This document shows, one piece after another, positions 27,203 to 34,472 of a DNA stretch of 64,000 nucleotides. The stretch lies in contig NZ_JAOVZO020000003.1 in assembly GCF_025717065.2 (NCBI RefSeq), forward strand, positions 62,001 to 126,000. Direction: 5' to 3'. Position numbers and translations under genes: made by a program. The notes under the pieces were generated by a model. It did no database searches, had not been told where the DNA came from, and worked only from the letters and a program-made list of their open reading frames with translations. How positions within the stretch are numbered: the first letter of the stretch is position 1; each line of letters opens with the position of its first letter. Source of the stretch: Tahibacter soli. GTDB taxonomy: Bacteria; Pseudomonadota; Gammaproteobacteria; Xanthomonadales; Rhodanobacteraceae.

Positions 27203-28492
27203 ATGAGCACCAATGCGATACGTTCCGACATCTGGCTCGCCGCCGGCGTGCGCACGCCGTTCGCGAAAGTCGATGGCGCGCTCGCCGCGCACGACGCGAT
27301 CGGTCTGTCGGCGCCGGTCGTGCGCACGATGTGCGAGCAGCTGCGCGAGGGGACGCCCGACTTCGCCGTGTGGGGCTGCGTCGCGCCGAACCTCACCTGG
27401 AGCAATCTCGCGCGCGAGGTGCTGATCGAAGCGGGACTGCCGGCGACGATCGCGTCGTACACGACGATCATGGCGTGCGCGACGAGCATGATCGGCGCGA
27501 TCCAGGCCGCCGGCATGATCGACGGCGGCGCGCGCAGCCTCGCGCTCGTCGGCGGCGTCGAAAGCATGAGCCACATCCAGCTCGGCCTCGGCCTGTCGCT
27601 GTCGGACTGGGTGCGCGGCTTCCAGAAGGCGCGCTCGCTCGGCGAAAAGCTCTCGCATGTCACCGAGCTGAAATTGAAAGACGTGCAGTTGTACGTGCCG
27701 TCGGTCACCAACCGCACGACCGGCATGAGCATGGGCGAGCACACCGAGATCACCGCGAAGCAGTGGGCGATTCCGCGCGACGCGCAGGATCGTCTCGCGC
27801 TCGACAGCCACCAGCGCGCGATCGCCGCGTGGGACGGCGGCTTCTTCGACGATCTCGTGATCGCGCTCGGCGACGTGCGGCGCGACGGCATTCCGCGCAA
27901 GGAAACGTCGCTCGAAAAACTCGCGCGGCTGCCGCCCGCGTTCGACCGCACGAGCGGGCAGGGCACGCTGAGCGCCGGCAATTCGTCGCCGCTGACCGAC
28001 GGCGCCGCGGCCGTGTGGGTCGGTTCGAAGAACGGCGTCGACCGGCTGCCGTCGACGGTGCCGCGCGTGAAGCTCGTCGACTGGGAAATCGCCGCGGTGG
28101 ATTTCCGCGTCGAAGGCCTCCTGATGGCGCCGGCGTTCGCGATACCGCGGCTGCTCGCACGGCACGATCTGGCGTACGCGGATGTCGCGCTGTGGGAAAT
28201 CCACGAAGCGTTCTCGGCGCAGGTGCTGTTCCACGTCAAGGCGCTCGAAGACGATGCGTTCCTGCGCGAGCGCGCGGGCATCGCGAATCCGGAATTCGGC
28301 GCGTTTCCGCGCGAGCGCATCAACCCGAACGGCGGCAGCGTCGCGCTCGGCCACCCGTTCGGCGCGACCGGCGCGCGAATCCTGAGCCAGGCGGTGAAGG
28401 AGCTCGCGGCGCGGCCAACGGGCAGCTACGCGATCGTCAGCATCTGCACCGACGGCGGACAGGGCGGCGTGGTGCTGCTGCAGGCGGCATAG
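27203..28492 (+). CDS. Acetyl-CoA acyltransferase (thiolase), FadI-like
   Basis: 429 residues. The acyl-accepting Cys92 is in M-A-C-A-T-S; the other active-site residues are in N-G-G-S-V-A-L-G-H-P-F-G-A-T-G (His) and C-T-D-G-G-Q-G (Cys). N-S-S-P-L-T-D-G-A-A-A marks the second core domain. The length and the long loop region fit degradative thiolases of the FadI type, which split 3-ketoacyl-CoA with CoA. GGAGAG lies six bases before ATG 27203. No FadJ partner is nearby, so the enzyme may complete degradation of a compound handled by the upstream island rather than general beta-oxidation (inference). Confidence 0.92.
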   Translation: MSTNAIRSDIWLAAGVRTPFAKVDGALAAHDAIGLSAPVVRTMCEQLREGTPDFAVWGCVAPNLTWSNLAREVLIEAGLPATIASYTTIMACATSMIGAIQAAGMIDGGARSLALVGGVESMSHIQLGLGLSLSDWVRGFQKARSLGEKLSHVTELKLKDVQLYVPSVTNRTTGMSMGEHTEITAKQWAIPRDAQDRLALDSHQRAIAAWDGGFFDDLVIALGDVRRDGIPRKETSLEKLARLPPAFDRTSGQGTLSAGNSSPLTDGAAAVWVGSKNGVDRLPSTVPRVKLVDWEIAAVDFRVEGLLMAPAFAIPRLLARHDLAYADVALWEIHEAFSAQVLFHVKALEDDAFLRERAGIANPEFGAFPRERINPNGGSVALGHPFGATGARILSQAVKELAARPTGSYAIVSICTDGGQGGVVLLQAA

Positions 28493-28537
28493 TCTCCACG
28501 CCCGGCGGCAGCGCGCGATGCGTTGCCGCCGGCGTCG

Positions 28538-29011
28538 TTACTTCGCGTCGCGCGGATCGTTCGCCGCTTCGACGTAGACGGTGTCGCTCGGACCGTAGCC
28601 GGTGATGTCGACGGTCGCGCCTTCGTCGCGCGTCTGCGCATAGTGCGGCGCATTCGCCGGCTCGGTGTAGAAACTGCCGGGCGGCAGCGCGCGCGCGTCG
28701 GCGCCGGCCTTGTCGCCGTACCCGAAGTACCAGCGGCCGGCGACGACCGTCGCGCTGCGCGCGTCGCGATGCGTATGCGCGCGGATCGTCGTGTGCGGCG
28801 GCACGATCACGCGAATCGTATACAAACCCGCCGCGGCGGGATCGCCCGACAGCACGACGCTGCGGATGCCGGCGACGCCCGACGTGCCGGTGCCGGGACC
28901 GGTCGATGCGAGTTGCGCGATGTCGTCGGGCACCAGGCGCGCGGGTTTCGGACCGTCCGCGAGCGCGGTGCCGGCGGCGAACGCGGCGAGGATCAGCACG
29001 AGGCGAGTCAT
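28538..29011 (-). CDS. Exported cupin-domain protein
   Basis: 157 residues with a signal peptide (M-T-R-L-V-L-I-L-A-A-F-A-A-G). One small beta-barrel cupin domain: P-P-H-T-T-I-R-A-H-T-H-R-D carries the first metal-binding His set, and L-P-P-G-S-F-Y-T-E-P-A-N-A-P-H the second. Such small exported cupins are often of unknown function. It starts five bases after the stop of the alpha/beta hydrolase gene on the same strand, so the two are likely co-transcribed. It converges with the thiolase gene across 45 bp. Confidence 0.85.
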   Translation of the reverse strand: MTRLVLILAAFAAGTALADGPKPARLVPDDIAQLASTGPGTGTSGVAGIRSVVLSGDPAAAGLYTIRVIVPPHTTIRAHTHRDARSATVVAGRWYFGYGDKAGADARALPPGSFYTEPANAPHYAQTRDEGATVDITGYGPSDTVYVEAANDPRDAK

Positions 29012-29016
29012 GGCGT

Positions 29017-29943
29017 TCACCGGCCGAGGAACGCGACGAGCGCGGGGATCGTCTGATCCGGCGCTTCTTCGAGCAGCCAATGGCCCGAACCCTTGACGAT
29101 CATGCCCTGCACATTCTTGTCGACGAGATGGCCCTGATCGATCAGGAACTGGCCGCCGGCCTTTTCGCCCGACAGCACGAGCATCGGCATCGTCAGTGGC
29201 GTCTGCGCGAAACCGGCGAAATCCTTCGCGTCCTGCTCGAACGCGCGAAACCATTCCATGCCGGCCCACGTCGCCTTCGGCTGCGCGTACGCTGCCGCGT
29301 AGCGGTCGCGGTCGGCTTCGGGGATCGACTTCGCGCGGTCGGCCGCGAAATCGTTCCAGAAATGTTCGAGGTACGTCTTCTCGCGGCCCGTGACGAGCTT
29401 TAGCGGCGTCTCGCCGTAAAAGTGGAAATGCCACAGGTCGCGCAGCAGCCACACCTTCGTCCAGTCGCCGACGCCGGGCAGGAACGCCTCCATCAGCGCG
29501 ATGCTTTCGACCTCGTCGGGGTATTGCGCGGCGTACGCGTAGGCGACCATCAGGCCGATGTCGTGGCCGGCGATGCGCACCTTGCCGAGCTTGAGCGACG
29601 TCACGAGCGCGTGGACGTCCTGCGCCATCGTCTTCTTGTCGTAGCCGCCCGACGGCTTGTCGCTGTCGCCGGCGCCGCGCAGGTCGGGCGCGATCACGAC
29701 GCGTCGATCGGCGAGCTTGCCGATCACGGGCTTCCACATATGGCTGTTCTGGCCGAAGCCGTGCAGCAGTACGACCGGCGTGGCCTTGCCGCTGCCGGCC
29801 TGCAGGTAATGAATCTTGACGCCGTTGACGACGGCGGTATGGCTGGCGACGGCATCGGCGACCGGCGCGGCGCAGGCGCCGGACGCGGCGACGGCGAAGA
29901 TCGCCGCGGCGAACCAGCGAACGAGGGGCAGAGCGAACGACAT
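29017..29943 (-). CDS. Exported alpha/beta hydrolase, epoxide-hydrolase/dehalogenase type
   Basis: 308 residues. A signal peptide (V-R-W-F-A-A-A-I-F-A-V-A-A-S-G) suggests a periplasmic enzyme. The oxyanion motif is H-G-F-G at residue 61, and the nucleophile elbow is G-H-D-I-G with Asp128. An Asp nucleophile is the mark of epoxide hydrolases and haloacid/haloalkane dehalogenases, not of serine esterases. The catalytic His is in G-S-G-H-W-L. P-D-L-R-G-A-G-D-S-D and a helical cap also fit. Family members act on epoxides or carbon-halogen bonds; the substrate here is not known. ATG 29943 was chosen for the signal peptide. It shares an operon with the cupin gene. Confidence 0.87.
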   Translation of the reverse strand: MSFALPLVRWFAAAIFAVAASGACAAPVADAVASHTAVVNGVKIHYLQAGSGKATPVVLLHGFGQNSHMWKPVIGKLADRRVVIAPDLRGAGDSDKPSGGYDKKTMAQDVHALVTSLKLGKVRIAGHDIGLMVAYAYAAQYPDEVESIALMEAFLPGVGDWTKVWLLRDLWHFHFYGETPLKLVTGREKTYLEHFWNDFAADRAKSIPEADRDRYAAAYAQPKATWAGMEWFRAFEQDAKDFAGFAQTPLTMPMLVLSGEKAGGQFLIDQGHLVDKNVQGMIVKGSGHWLLEEAPDQTIPALVAFLGR

Positions 29944-30062
29944 GACGATCTCCGTGGAGGACGCGGCGGTGCGCACGCGCACTGTGCGCCGCGCGCTGGG
30001 GCGCGTCTGTCACGATCGGCGCATCGTTGGTCCGATCCTGCGGTCGGGCTGATTCACCCCGC

Positions 30063-30077
30063 CTATCGGCCCGATAG
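30063..30077. promoter_or_regulatory. OxyR-like inverted repeat CTATCGGCCCGATAG
   Basis: CTAT-N7-ATAG, the central part of the OxyR binding pattern (ATAG-N7-CTAT-N7-ATAG-N7-CTAT). The outer tetranucleotides match only two of four bases on each side. It lies in the divergent region between the alpha/beta hydrolase and the OxyR-like fragment, 101 bp before the latter. Confidence 0.42.
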
Positions 30078-30178
30078 CAACAATTGATTTTTTCCGGCAA
30101 CAGGCCGGTGCTAGTTTCCGACTCATCAGGGAAACCGGCCGTCGCGTCGCCGTTCGCACGCGGCAAGGAGACCGTTTC

Positions 30179-30454
30179 ATGTCGATCCGCGATCTGCGCT
30201 ACCTCGTCGCGCTGGCCGATACGCTGCATTTCGGCAAGGCCGCCGAGCGTTGCCACGTCACCCAGTCGACGCTGAGCATCCAGGTGAAAAAACTGGAAGA
30301 GTATCTCGGCATCGCGGTGTTCGACCGCAACCACGCGAAGGTGGAACTGACCGAGCACGGCGCCGAGATCGTACGCCAGGCGCGCGTGGCCGTGTCGGCG
30401 TTCGATCGCATGCGCCGCTACGCCGGCGAGCAGCGCGTTGCCGGCGCCCATTGA
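30179..30454 (+). CDS. Truncated LysR/OxyR-type DNA-binding domain only
   Basis: 91 residues, whereas LysR-family proteins have about 300. The sequence is a full winged helix-turn-helix plus linker helix and reads like the OxyR N-terminus: I-R-D-L-R-Y-L-V-A-L-A-D, H-F-G-K-A-A-E-R-C-H-V-T-Q-S-T-L-S. There is no effector domain: the frame stops at TGA 30452 and no LysR C-terminal sequence follows in any frame before the peroxidase. AAGGAG lies eight bases before the ATG, so it looks translatable. It may be a remnant, or a stand-alone domain that competes with OxyR for its sites. The peroxidase operon starts 92 bp downstream. Confidence 0.8.
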   Translation: MSIRDLRYLVALADTLHFGKAAERCHVTQSTLSIQVKKLEEYLGIAVFDRNHAKVELTEHGAEIVRQARVAVSAFDRMRRYAGEQRVAGAH

Positions 30455-30546
30455 AAGTTTAGATGACGCCGCCGCAGGCGCGGTCGTCACAGCAGGCGAG
30501 GGTCTAGACTCAGGCGGCAGCATCCAGCCCTTCGGGAGGAAGCCAG

Positions 30547-31716
30547 ATGCGCTATCCGAAACGTGCTTTGCGTCGTTTTCCGACGATATTCGCATTGCTG
30601 ATCGTCGCCCCGTTCGCCGCCGCGCAGGCGCCGCCGCTCGGCCTGCCGCCGCTGCCGATACCGGCCGACAATCCGCAGACGCCGGCGAAGATCGCGCTCG
30701 GCGACAAGCTCTTTCACGACACGCGCTTCAGCTCGACCGGCAAGGTCAGCTGTTCGACGTGCCACGACAAGGCGAAGGCGTTCACCGACAGTCCGCTCGT
30801 CACGTCCGAGGGCATCGACAAGCTCACCGGCTCGCGCAACGCGCCCACGGTGATCAACTCGGCGTACTTCCCGATGATGTTCTGGGACGGCCGCTCGCCG
30901 ACGCTCGAGGATCAGGCGCAGCACCCGATGATCAATCCGGTCGAGATGGGCCTGAAGGATCATCAGCCGGTGCTCGCGATCGTGCGCAGCGACCCGGCCT
31001 ACGTGAAGGCGTTCAAGGAGGTGTTCGGCGTCGAAGGCGACAAGCTCGCGATGACGCAGGTGCAGCAGGCGATCGCCGCGTTCGAGCGTACCGTAGTCGC
31101 CGGCAATTCGCCGTTCGACCGCTGGCACTTCGGCGGCGAAGCGAACGCCGTGAGCGACGCGGCCAAGCGCGGCTTCACCGTGTTTCTCGAGAACGGCCGC
31201 TGCGTGTCGTGCCACACGGTCGAACAGAACTTCGCGTTGTTCACCGATGGACGATTCCACAATATCGGCGTGGGCATCAACGGCGTGCAGGCCGACATTC
31301 CGCGGCTCGCGCAGGCGTTCCTGCAGGCGAAGGGGCGCGGCATCGACGTCGACAAGGCGGTGCTGACCGACAAGAAATCGTCGGAACTCGGCCGCTTCGC
31401 GGTCACCGACACGCTCGACGAGATGGGTTCGTTCAAGACGTCGACCTTGCGCAACATCGCGGCGACCGCGCCGTACATGCACGACGGCAGTCTGAAAACG
31501 CTGCGCGACGTCGTCGATCACTACAACAACGGCGGCGTCACGCCGAAGGACGCGCCGGTCAACGACTATCTGTCGGGCGGCATACGCCCGCTGAACCTGA
31601 CCAATGAAGAAATCGACGACCTGGTGGCGTTTCTCGAAACGCTGACCAGCCCGGAATTCGCCGCGCAGGCCAAGGCGCTGAACGCGTCCGGGCCGAAAGC
31701 GGTGCAGACGCGCTGA
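30547..31716 (+). CDS. Di-haem cytochrome c peroxidase (CcpA/MauG family)
   Basis: 389 residues. After a signal peptide (F-P-T-I-F-A-L-L-I-V-A-P-F-A) come two haem sites, C-S-T-C-H at residues 69-73 and C-V-S-C-H at 219-223, in the two-domain layout of bacterial di-haem peroxidases. R-N-A-P-T-V-I-N and F-W-D-G-R are family motifs near the active-site haem. These periplasmic enzymes reduce hydrogen peroxide using electrons from c-type cytochromes; MauG-like members oxidise proteins. GGGAGGA stands upstream of the ATG. The genes at 31728 (11-bp gap) and 32803 (10-bp gap) form an operon with it; the latter could be its electron donor. Confidence 0.93.
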   Translation: MRYPKRALRRFPTIFALLIVAPFAAAQAPPLGLPPLPIPADNPQTPAKIALGDKLFHDTRFSSTGKVSCSTCHDKAKAFTDSPLVTSEGIDKLTGSRNAPTVINSAYFPMMFWDGRSPTLEDQAQHPMINPVEMGLKDHQPVLAIVRSDPAYVKAFKEVFGVEGDKLAMTQVQQAIAAFERTVVAGNSPFDRWHFGGEANAVSDAAKRGFTVFLENGRCVSCHTVEQNFALFTDGRFHNIGVGINGVQADIPRLAQAFLQAKGRGIDVDKAVLTDKKSSELGRFAVTDTLDEMGSFKTSTLRNIAATAPYMHDGSLKTLRDVVDHYNNGGVTPKDAPVNDYLSGGIRPLNLTNEEIDDLVAFLETLTSPEFAAQAKALNASGPKAVQTR

Positions 31717-31727
31717 GGGAGCCCACC

Positions 31728-32792
31728 ATGACGAACCGTCGCGACTTCCTGCAATCGGCCGGACTCGCCGCGCTCGCGGGCGCGGTGCCGCTCACGTACG
31801 TGCGGCTCGCGTTCGCGAAGCCCGAGCAGGATTTCAACTTCGCGTACATTTCCGATTCGCACATCCAGCACATCAAGGGCACGCAGTTCGTGCGCAACTG
31901 GGATCGCGGGCTGATCCGCGCGGTGGCCGAGACGAACCTGCTCGACCCGAAGCCCGACTTCGTGATCTACGGCGGCGACCTCGCGCAGCTCGGCACGAAG
32001 GAGGAACTCGACCACGGCGCCGAGCTCCTGTCGAAGCTCAAGTACAAGACGTACATGGCGATGGGCGAGCACGACTACTACCTCGACCTCGGCGAATACT
32101 GGAGCAAGCTGTTCGGCAAGCACTGGTACAGCTTCGACCACAAGGGCGTGCACTTCGTCGTGCTCAACAGCATCCTCACGTTCGACGACTGGACGTTCAA
32201 GCGCTGGCCGACCGCCAAGCAGCGCATGGCCGAGATGGCCGGCATCGACAATCCGAACGGCTCGCCGTTCATGGTCGGCGCCAAGCAGCGCGAATGGCTC
32301 AAGAACGATCTCGCGAAGGTGGCCAAGTCGACGCCGATCGTTGTCGTGTCGCATTCGCCTTTGCAAAAAATCTACAAAGGCTGGAACTTCTGGACCGAGG
32401 ACGCCGAAGAGATGCAGGCGTTGCTGAAACCGTTCGACAGCGTCAACGTGCTGTACGGCCACGTGCACCAGATCCAGTACAACCAGATCGGCAGCATCGC
32501 GTTCAATTCGGCGATGGCGACGGCGTGGCCGTGGCCGTACCCGGCGACGTATGCGCAGGTCGACAGTCATCTGCCGGTGCTGACGGTGCCGATGAACCGC
32601 GCCGACCCGTTCTTCGAGCGCGACGCGACGGGCTGGCAGTTCATCAACCTGCACAGCGGTCGCAACGACCTGCACTACAACCTCTACAACAACCAGTCTC
32701 GCGTGATCGCGTTCAACCCGAAGACGGGGCGACCGGAAGACATGAAGTTCCAGGATGCGTCGGCGCGCATCGAGCCGCAGACGCACTACTGA
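31728..32792 (+). CDS. Tat-exported metallophosphoesterase
   Basis: 354 residues. The N-terminus N-R-R-D-F-L-Q-S-A-G-L-A-A-L-A is a twin-arginine signal, so the folded enzyme goes to the periplasm. Calcineurin-type motifs follow in order: D-S-H (Asp43, His45), G-G-D-L-A-Q, G-E-H-D in place of the usual G-N-H-(E/D), V-V-S-H-S-P, and G-H-V-H. The Asn that normally bridges the metals is therefore Glu. Family members hydrolyse phosphomono- or diesters with two metals; the substrate is unknown. It sits between a cytochrome c peroxidase and a small cytochrome c, an arrangement that suggests a joint periplasmic function. Confidence 0.9.
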   Translation: MTNRRDFLQSAGLAALAGAVPLTYVRLAFAKPEQDFNFAYISDSHIQHIKGTQFVRNWDRGLIRAVAETNLLDPKPDFVIYGGDLAQLGTKEELDHGAELLSKLKYKTYMAMGEHDYYLDLGEYWSKLFGKHWYSFDHKGVHFVVLNSILTFDDWTFKRWPTAKQRMAEMAGIDNPNGSPFMVGAKQREWLKNDLAKVAKSTPIVVVSHSPLQKIYKGWNFWTEDAEEMQALLKPFDSVNVLYGHVHQIQYNQIGSIAFNSAMATAWPWPYPATYAQVDSHLPVLTVPMNRADPFFERDATGWQFINLHSGRNDLHYNLYNNQSRVIAFNPKTGRPEDMKFQDASARIEPQTHY

Positions 32793-32802
32793 GGAGACGA
32801 GC

Positions 32803-33234
32803 ATGCGCGCAAGAACGATCGTGCTGGCCGTTGCCGTCGCCGTGGGCGGCGCGCTGCAGCTGCCGGTGGAGTATTCGCCGGTCGGCGCGGCGAAGGCCGA
32901 CGAATTCACGAAGGCCGACCTTGACCGCTGGGCGGCCGAATTCGAAGCGGTGGCGACTGAAGGGCGGCGCCTGTGGACGAGTCCCGAACTCGGCACGAAC
33001 GGCGTCGCGTGCGGGCAATGCCATCCGAACGGCGCGAACACGCATCCGGAGACTTATCCCAAATTCCAGAAGCAGGCCGGGCGGGTGGTCGCGATCTGGG
33101 AGATGGTCAACTGGTGTATTCGCAATCCGCTCGAGGGCAAGGCGCTTGCTGCCGACGATCCCAAGATGATTGCGATTCAGGCTTATTTGGCGAAGGAACG
33201 GCGGGGGGTGAAGCTCGAGCCGGGGAAGCACTGA
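32803..33234 (+). CDS. Small exported mono-haem cytochrome c
   Basis: 143 residues with a signal peptide (M-R-A-R-T-I-V-L-A-V-A-V-A-V-G-G). One haem site, C-G-Q-C-H at residues 70-74, is followed by P-N-G-A-N-T-H-P-E-T-Y-P-K. A Met ligand is probably in W-E-M-V-N-W or later in D-P-K-M. GAGGAGA six bases before ATG 32803 fixes the start. It ends the peroxidase/phosphoesterase operon and is a natural candidate for the electron donor or acceptor of the di-haem peroxidase, though this is inferred from position only. The same layout is seen in SoxX-like and related small cytochromes. Confidence 0.87.
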   Translation: MRARTIVLAVAVAVGGALQLPVEYSPVGAAKADEFTKADLDRWAAEFEAVATEGRRLWTSPELGTNGVACGQCHPNGANTHPETYPKFQKQAGRVVAIWEMVNWCIRNPLEGKALAADDPKMIAIQAYLAKERRGVKLEPGKH

Positions 33235-33259
33235 TTTAGCTTTCTTGCTTTTTTTTGCT

Positions 33260-33289
33260 CGTCATCCCAGCGAACGCTGGGATCCAGCT
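33260..33289. repeat. REP-like palindrome, ATCCCAGCG variant
   Basis: ATCCCAGCG-AA-CGCTGGGAT forms a perfect 9-bp stem, framed by CGTC before and CCAGC after, as in the palindromes of the tandem array at 33791-34350. A T-rich run lies before it, not after, so it is not a terminator for the cytochrome operon. Confidence 0.75.
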
Positions 33290-33418
33290 CTTGATGGTTG
33301 CTTTGTAGTTTCCGCACGGCTTTAAACAAAGCGTTCCGCTCGCTGCCGCGAGCGGGCAAGGAGAGGTTGCTTGCCCAACCCCTCCCTGCACCCTCCAAGG
33401 GCACCCCGACGGCCGCGG

Positions 33419-33536
33419 TTTGCGGGCATCCATGCCCGCAAACTTCGCGAGATCGCTCCGGGGTTCGTTGATGGGCCATCCATGGCCCGTCAACGAACTG
33501 CGCACATCCTGTGCGCACCCGCTACGCGGGCTTTTT
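33419..33536. repeat. Cluster of four consecutive hairpins
   Basis: 33419-33442 has an 11-bp perfect stem around CC; 33463-33498 a 17-bp stem with one G.T pair around CC; 33499-33517 an 8-bp stem around TCC; 33518-33530 a 5-bp stem followed by CTTTTT. The first three share an ATCC-type tip. The last resembles a terminator for rightward transcription. Confidence 0.8.
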
Positions 33537-33636
33537 CCTCCGCAATCTCGCCGCGACCGACGGGGCCCCGGGTGAAGCGGGCGGCTTCCTGCCGCCAGAA
33601 GCAACGGCAACGGCCGAAGCGCGGCGTTTCTTTAGC

Positions 33637-33667
33637 GACGTCATGCCGGCGGAGGCCGGTATCCAGC
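33637..33667. repeat. Degenerate REP-like palindrome
   Basis: ATGCCGGC-GGAG-GCCGGTAT, again framed by CGTC and CCAGC, is a base-substituted member of the same palindrome family as 33260 and the array units. Compensating changes keep the stem. Confidence 0.65.
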
Positions 33668-33714
33668 TTTTCGCGCAAAGTAAAAACGTGGACGCCAAGT
33701 TACGCCACGCATAG

Positions 33715-33746
33715 CCCTCTCCCCCAAACGCTTTTGGGGGAGAGGG
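33715..33746. repeat. Long hairpin of CCCTCTCC type, copy 1
   Basis: A perfect 14-bp stem, CCCTCTCCCCCAAA with TTTGGGGGAGAGGG, closes a CGCT loop and is followed by TTGGGTGAGGGGG. A related hairpin with the same tail lies at 58058-58106. Confidence 0.8.
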
Positions 33747-33790
33747 TTGGGTGAGGGGGCGACGCCTAGGGCTTCGTTGTCGTTTCGTCC

Positions 33791-34350
33791 GGCGAGAAGC
33801 CAAAGCTCGCAGCGTCGAACGCAACACAACTGCTCGCTGCGGTCGTCTCAGCCTAGCACCGCGCACAAGGCGGTCAAGGACTGCGCAAGTTCGATAAAAC
33901 CGAATCCCTGACCCTCGCTCGTCATTCCAGCGAAAGCTGGAATCCAGCTTTTGGGGCGCTCAGAAGCACAGCAACGGCTGGATTCCAGCTTTCGCTGGAA
34001 TGACGATCAAAAGAGAGAAGCGACGGCTCGCAGCTTCGAGCGCAATACAACTGCTCGCTGCGATCGTCTCAGCCCAGCAACTGCTCAGGCCGTCAAGGAT
34101 TGCGCACGTTCGATAAAACCGAATCCTTGCCCCCGCTCGTCATTCCAGCGAAAGCTGGAATCCAGCTTTTGGGGCGCTCAGAAGCACAGCAACGGCTGGA
34201 TTCCAGCTTTCGCTGGAATGACGATCAAAAGAGAGAAGCGACGGCTCGCAGCTTCGAGCGCAATACAACTGCTCGCTGCGGTCGTCGCAGCCTAGCACCG
34301 TGCTCGGCACGTCAAGGACTGCGCAAGTTCGATAAAACCGAATCCTTGAC
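33791..34350. repeat. Tandem array, unit 218-219 bp, about 2.6 copies
   Basis: The marker GTCAAGGA(C/T)TGCGCA recurs at 33873, 34092 and 34311, exactly 219 bp apart. Each full unit contains two 28-bp perfect inverted arms (33921-33948 with 33977-34004; 34139-34166 with 34195-34222) around a 28-bp spacer. Each arm is itself a hairpin, ATTCCAGC-GAAA-GCTGGAAT. The rest of the unit (GCTCGCAGC ... ACTGCTCGCTGCG) is unique to the array in this window. No coding function is seen. Confidence 0.9.
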
Positions 34351-34410
34351 GTGCCTGCGCGCGGCGCTCTGAAAGGTCGCCCGCAGCGACCAATCGCTCA
34401 AGGGCGAAGC

Positions 34411-34442
34411 GCGAACGGCGCGGTTGGCCCCACGCCGTTCGC
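34411..34442 (+). other. Hairpin in the leader of the SymE-like gene
   Basis: GCGAACGGCG pairs with CGCCGTTCGC across a 12-base loop, 30 bases before the start codon. It could affect translation or stability of the toxin mRNA; this is inference. Confidence 0.45.
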
Positions 34443-34472
34443 TAACCACAAACCACCTCGTAGGAGTGGCTC

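Larger units (their letters stand above)
33235..34472. other. Non-coding hairpin- and repeat-rich region
   Basis: No convincing gene is seen in these 1.24 kb: possible frames are Arg/Pro-rich, overlap the palindromes and lack ribosome sites. The region holds a REP-like palindrome (33260-33289), four adjacent hairpins (33419-33536), a degenerate palindrome (33637-33667), a long CCCTCTCC hairpin (33715-33746), a 219-bp tandem array (33791-34350) and a hairpin before symE (34411-34442). Base composition is lower in GC than the flanking genes. Confidence 0.8.

Noticed and set aside
28351..28365. Further ACCCGTTCGG-like site
   Set aside because: Lies in the thiolase gene at the conserved G-H-P-F-G codons and the right half does not complete the repeat.
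30530..30545. GCCCTTCGGG before the peroxidase as another operator
   Set aside because: Short palindrome of a different sequence next to the ribosome site; not the island motif.
29012..30595. Upstream extension of the cupin frame (28538-30595)
   Set aside because: Covers the hydrolase gene in another frame; the signal peptide begins at 29011.
33241..33289. Terminator of the cytochrome operon
   Set aside because: The T-rich run comes before the hairpin on the plus strand, so order and strand are wrong.
33371..33754. Short open frames in the repeat region
   Set aside because: They cross palindromes, have no ribosome site and no recognisable protein.
33791..34350. CRISPR array
   Set aside because: Units are 219 bp with internal fold-backs; there are no short repeats with unique spacers and no cas genes.
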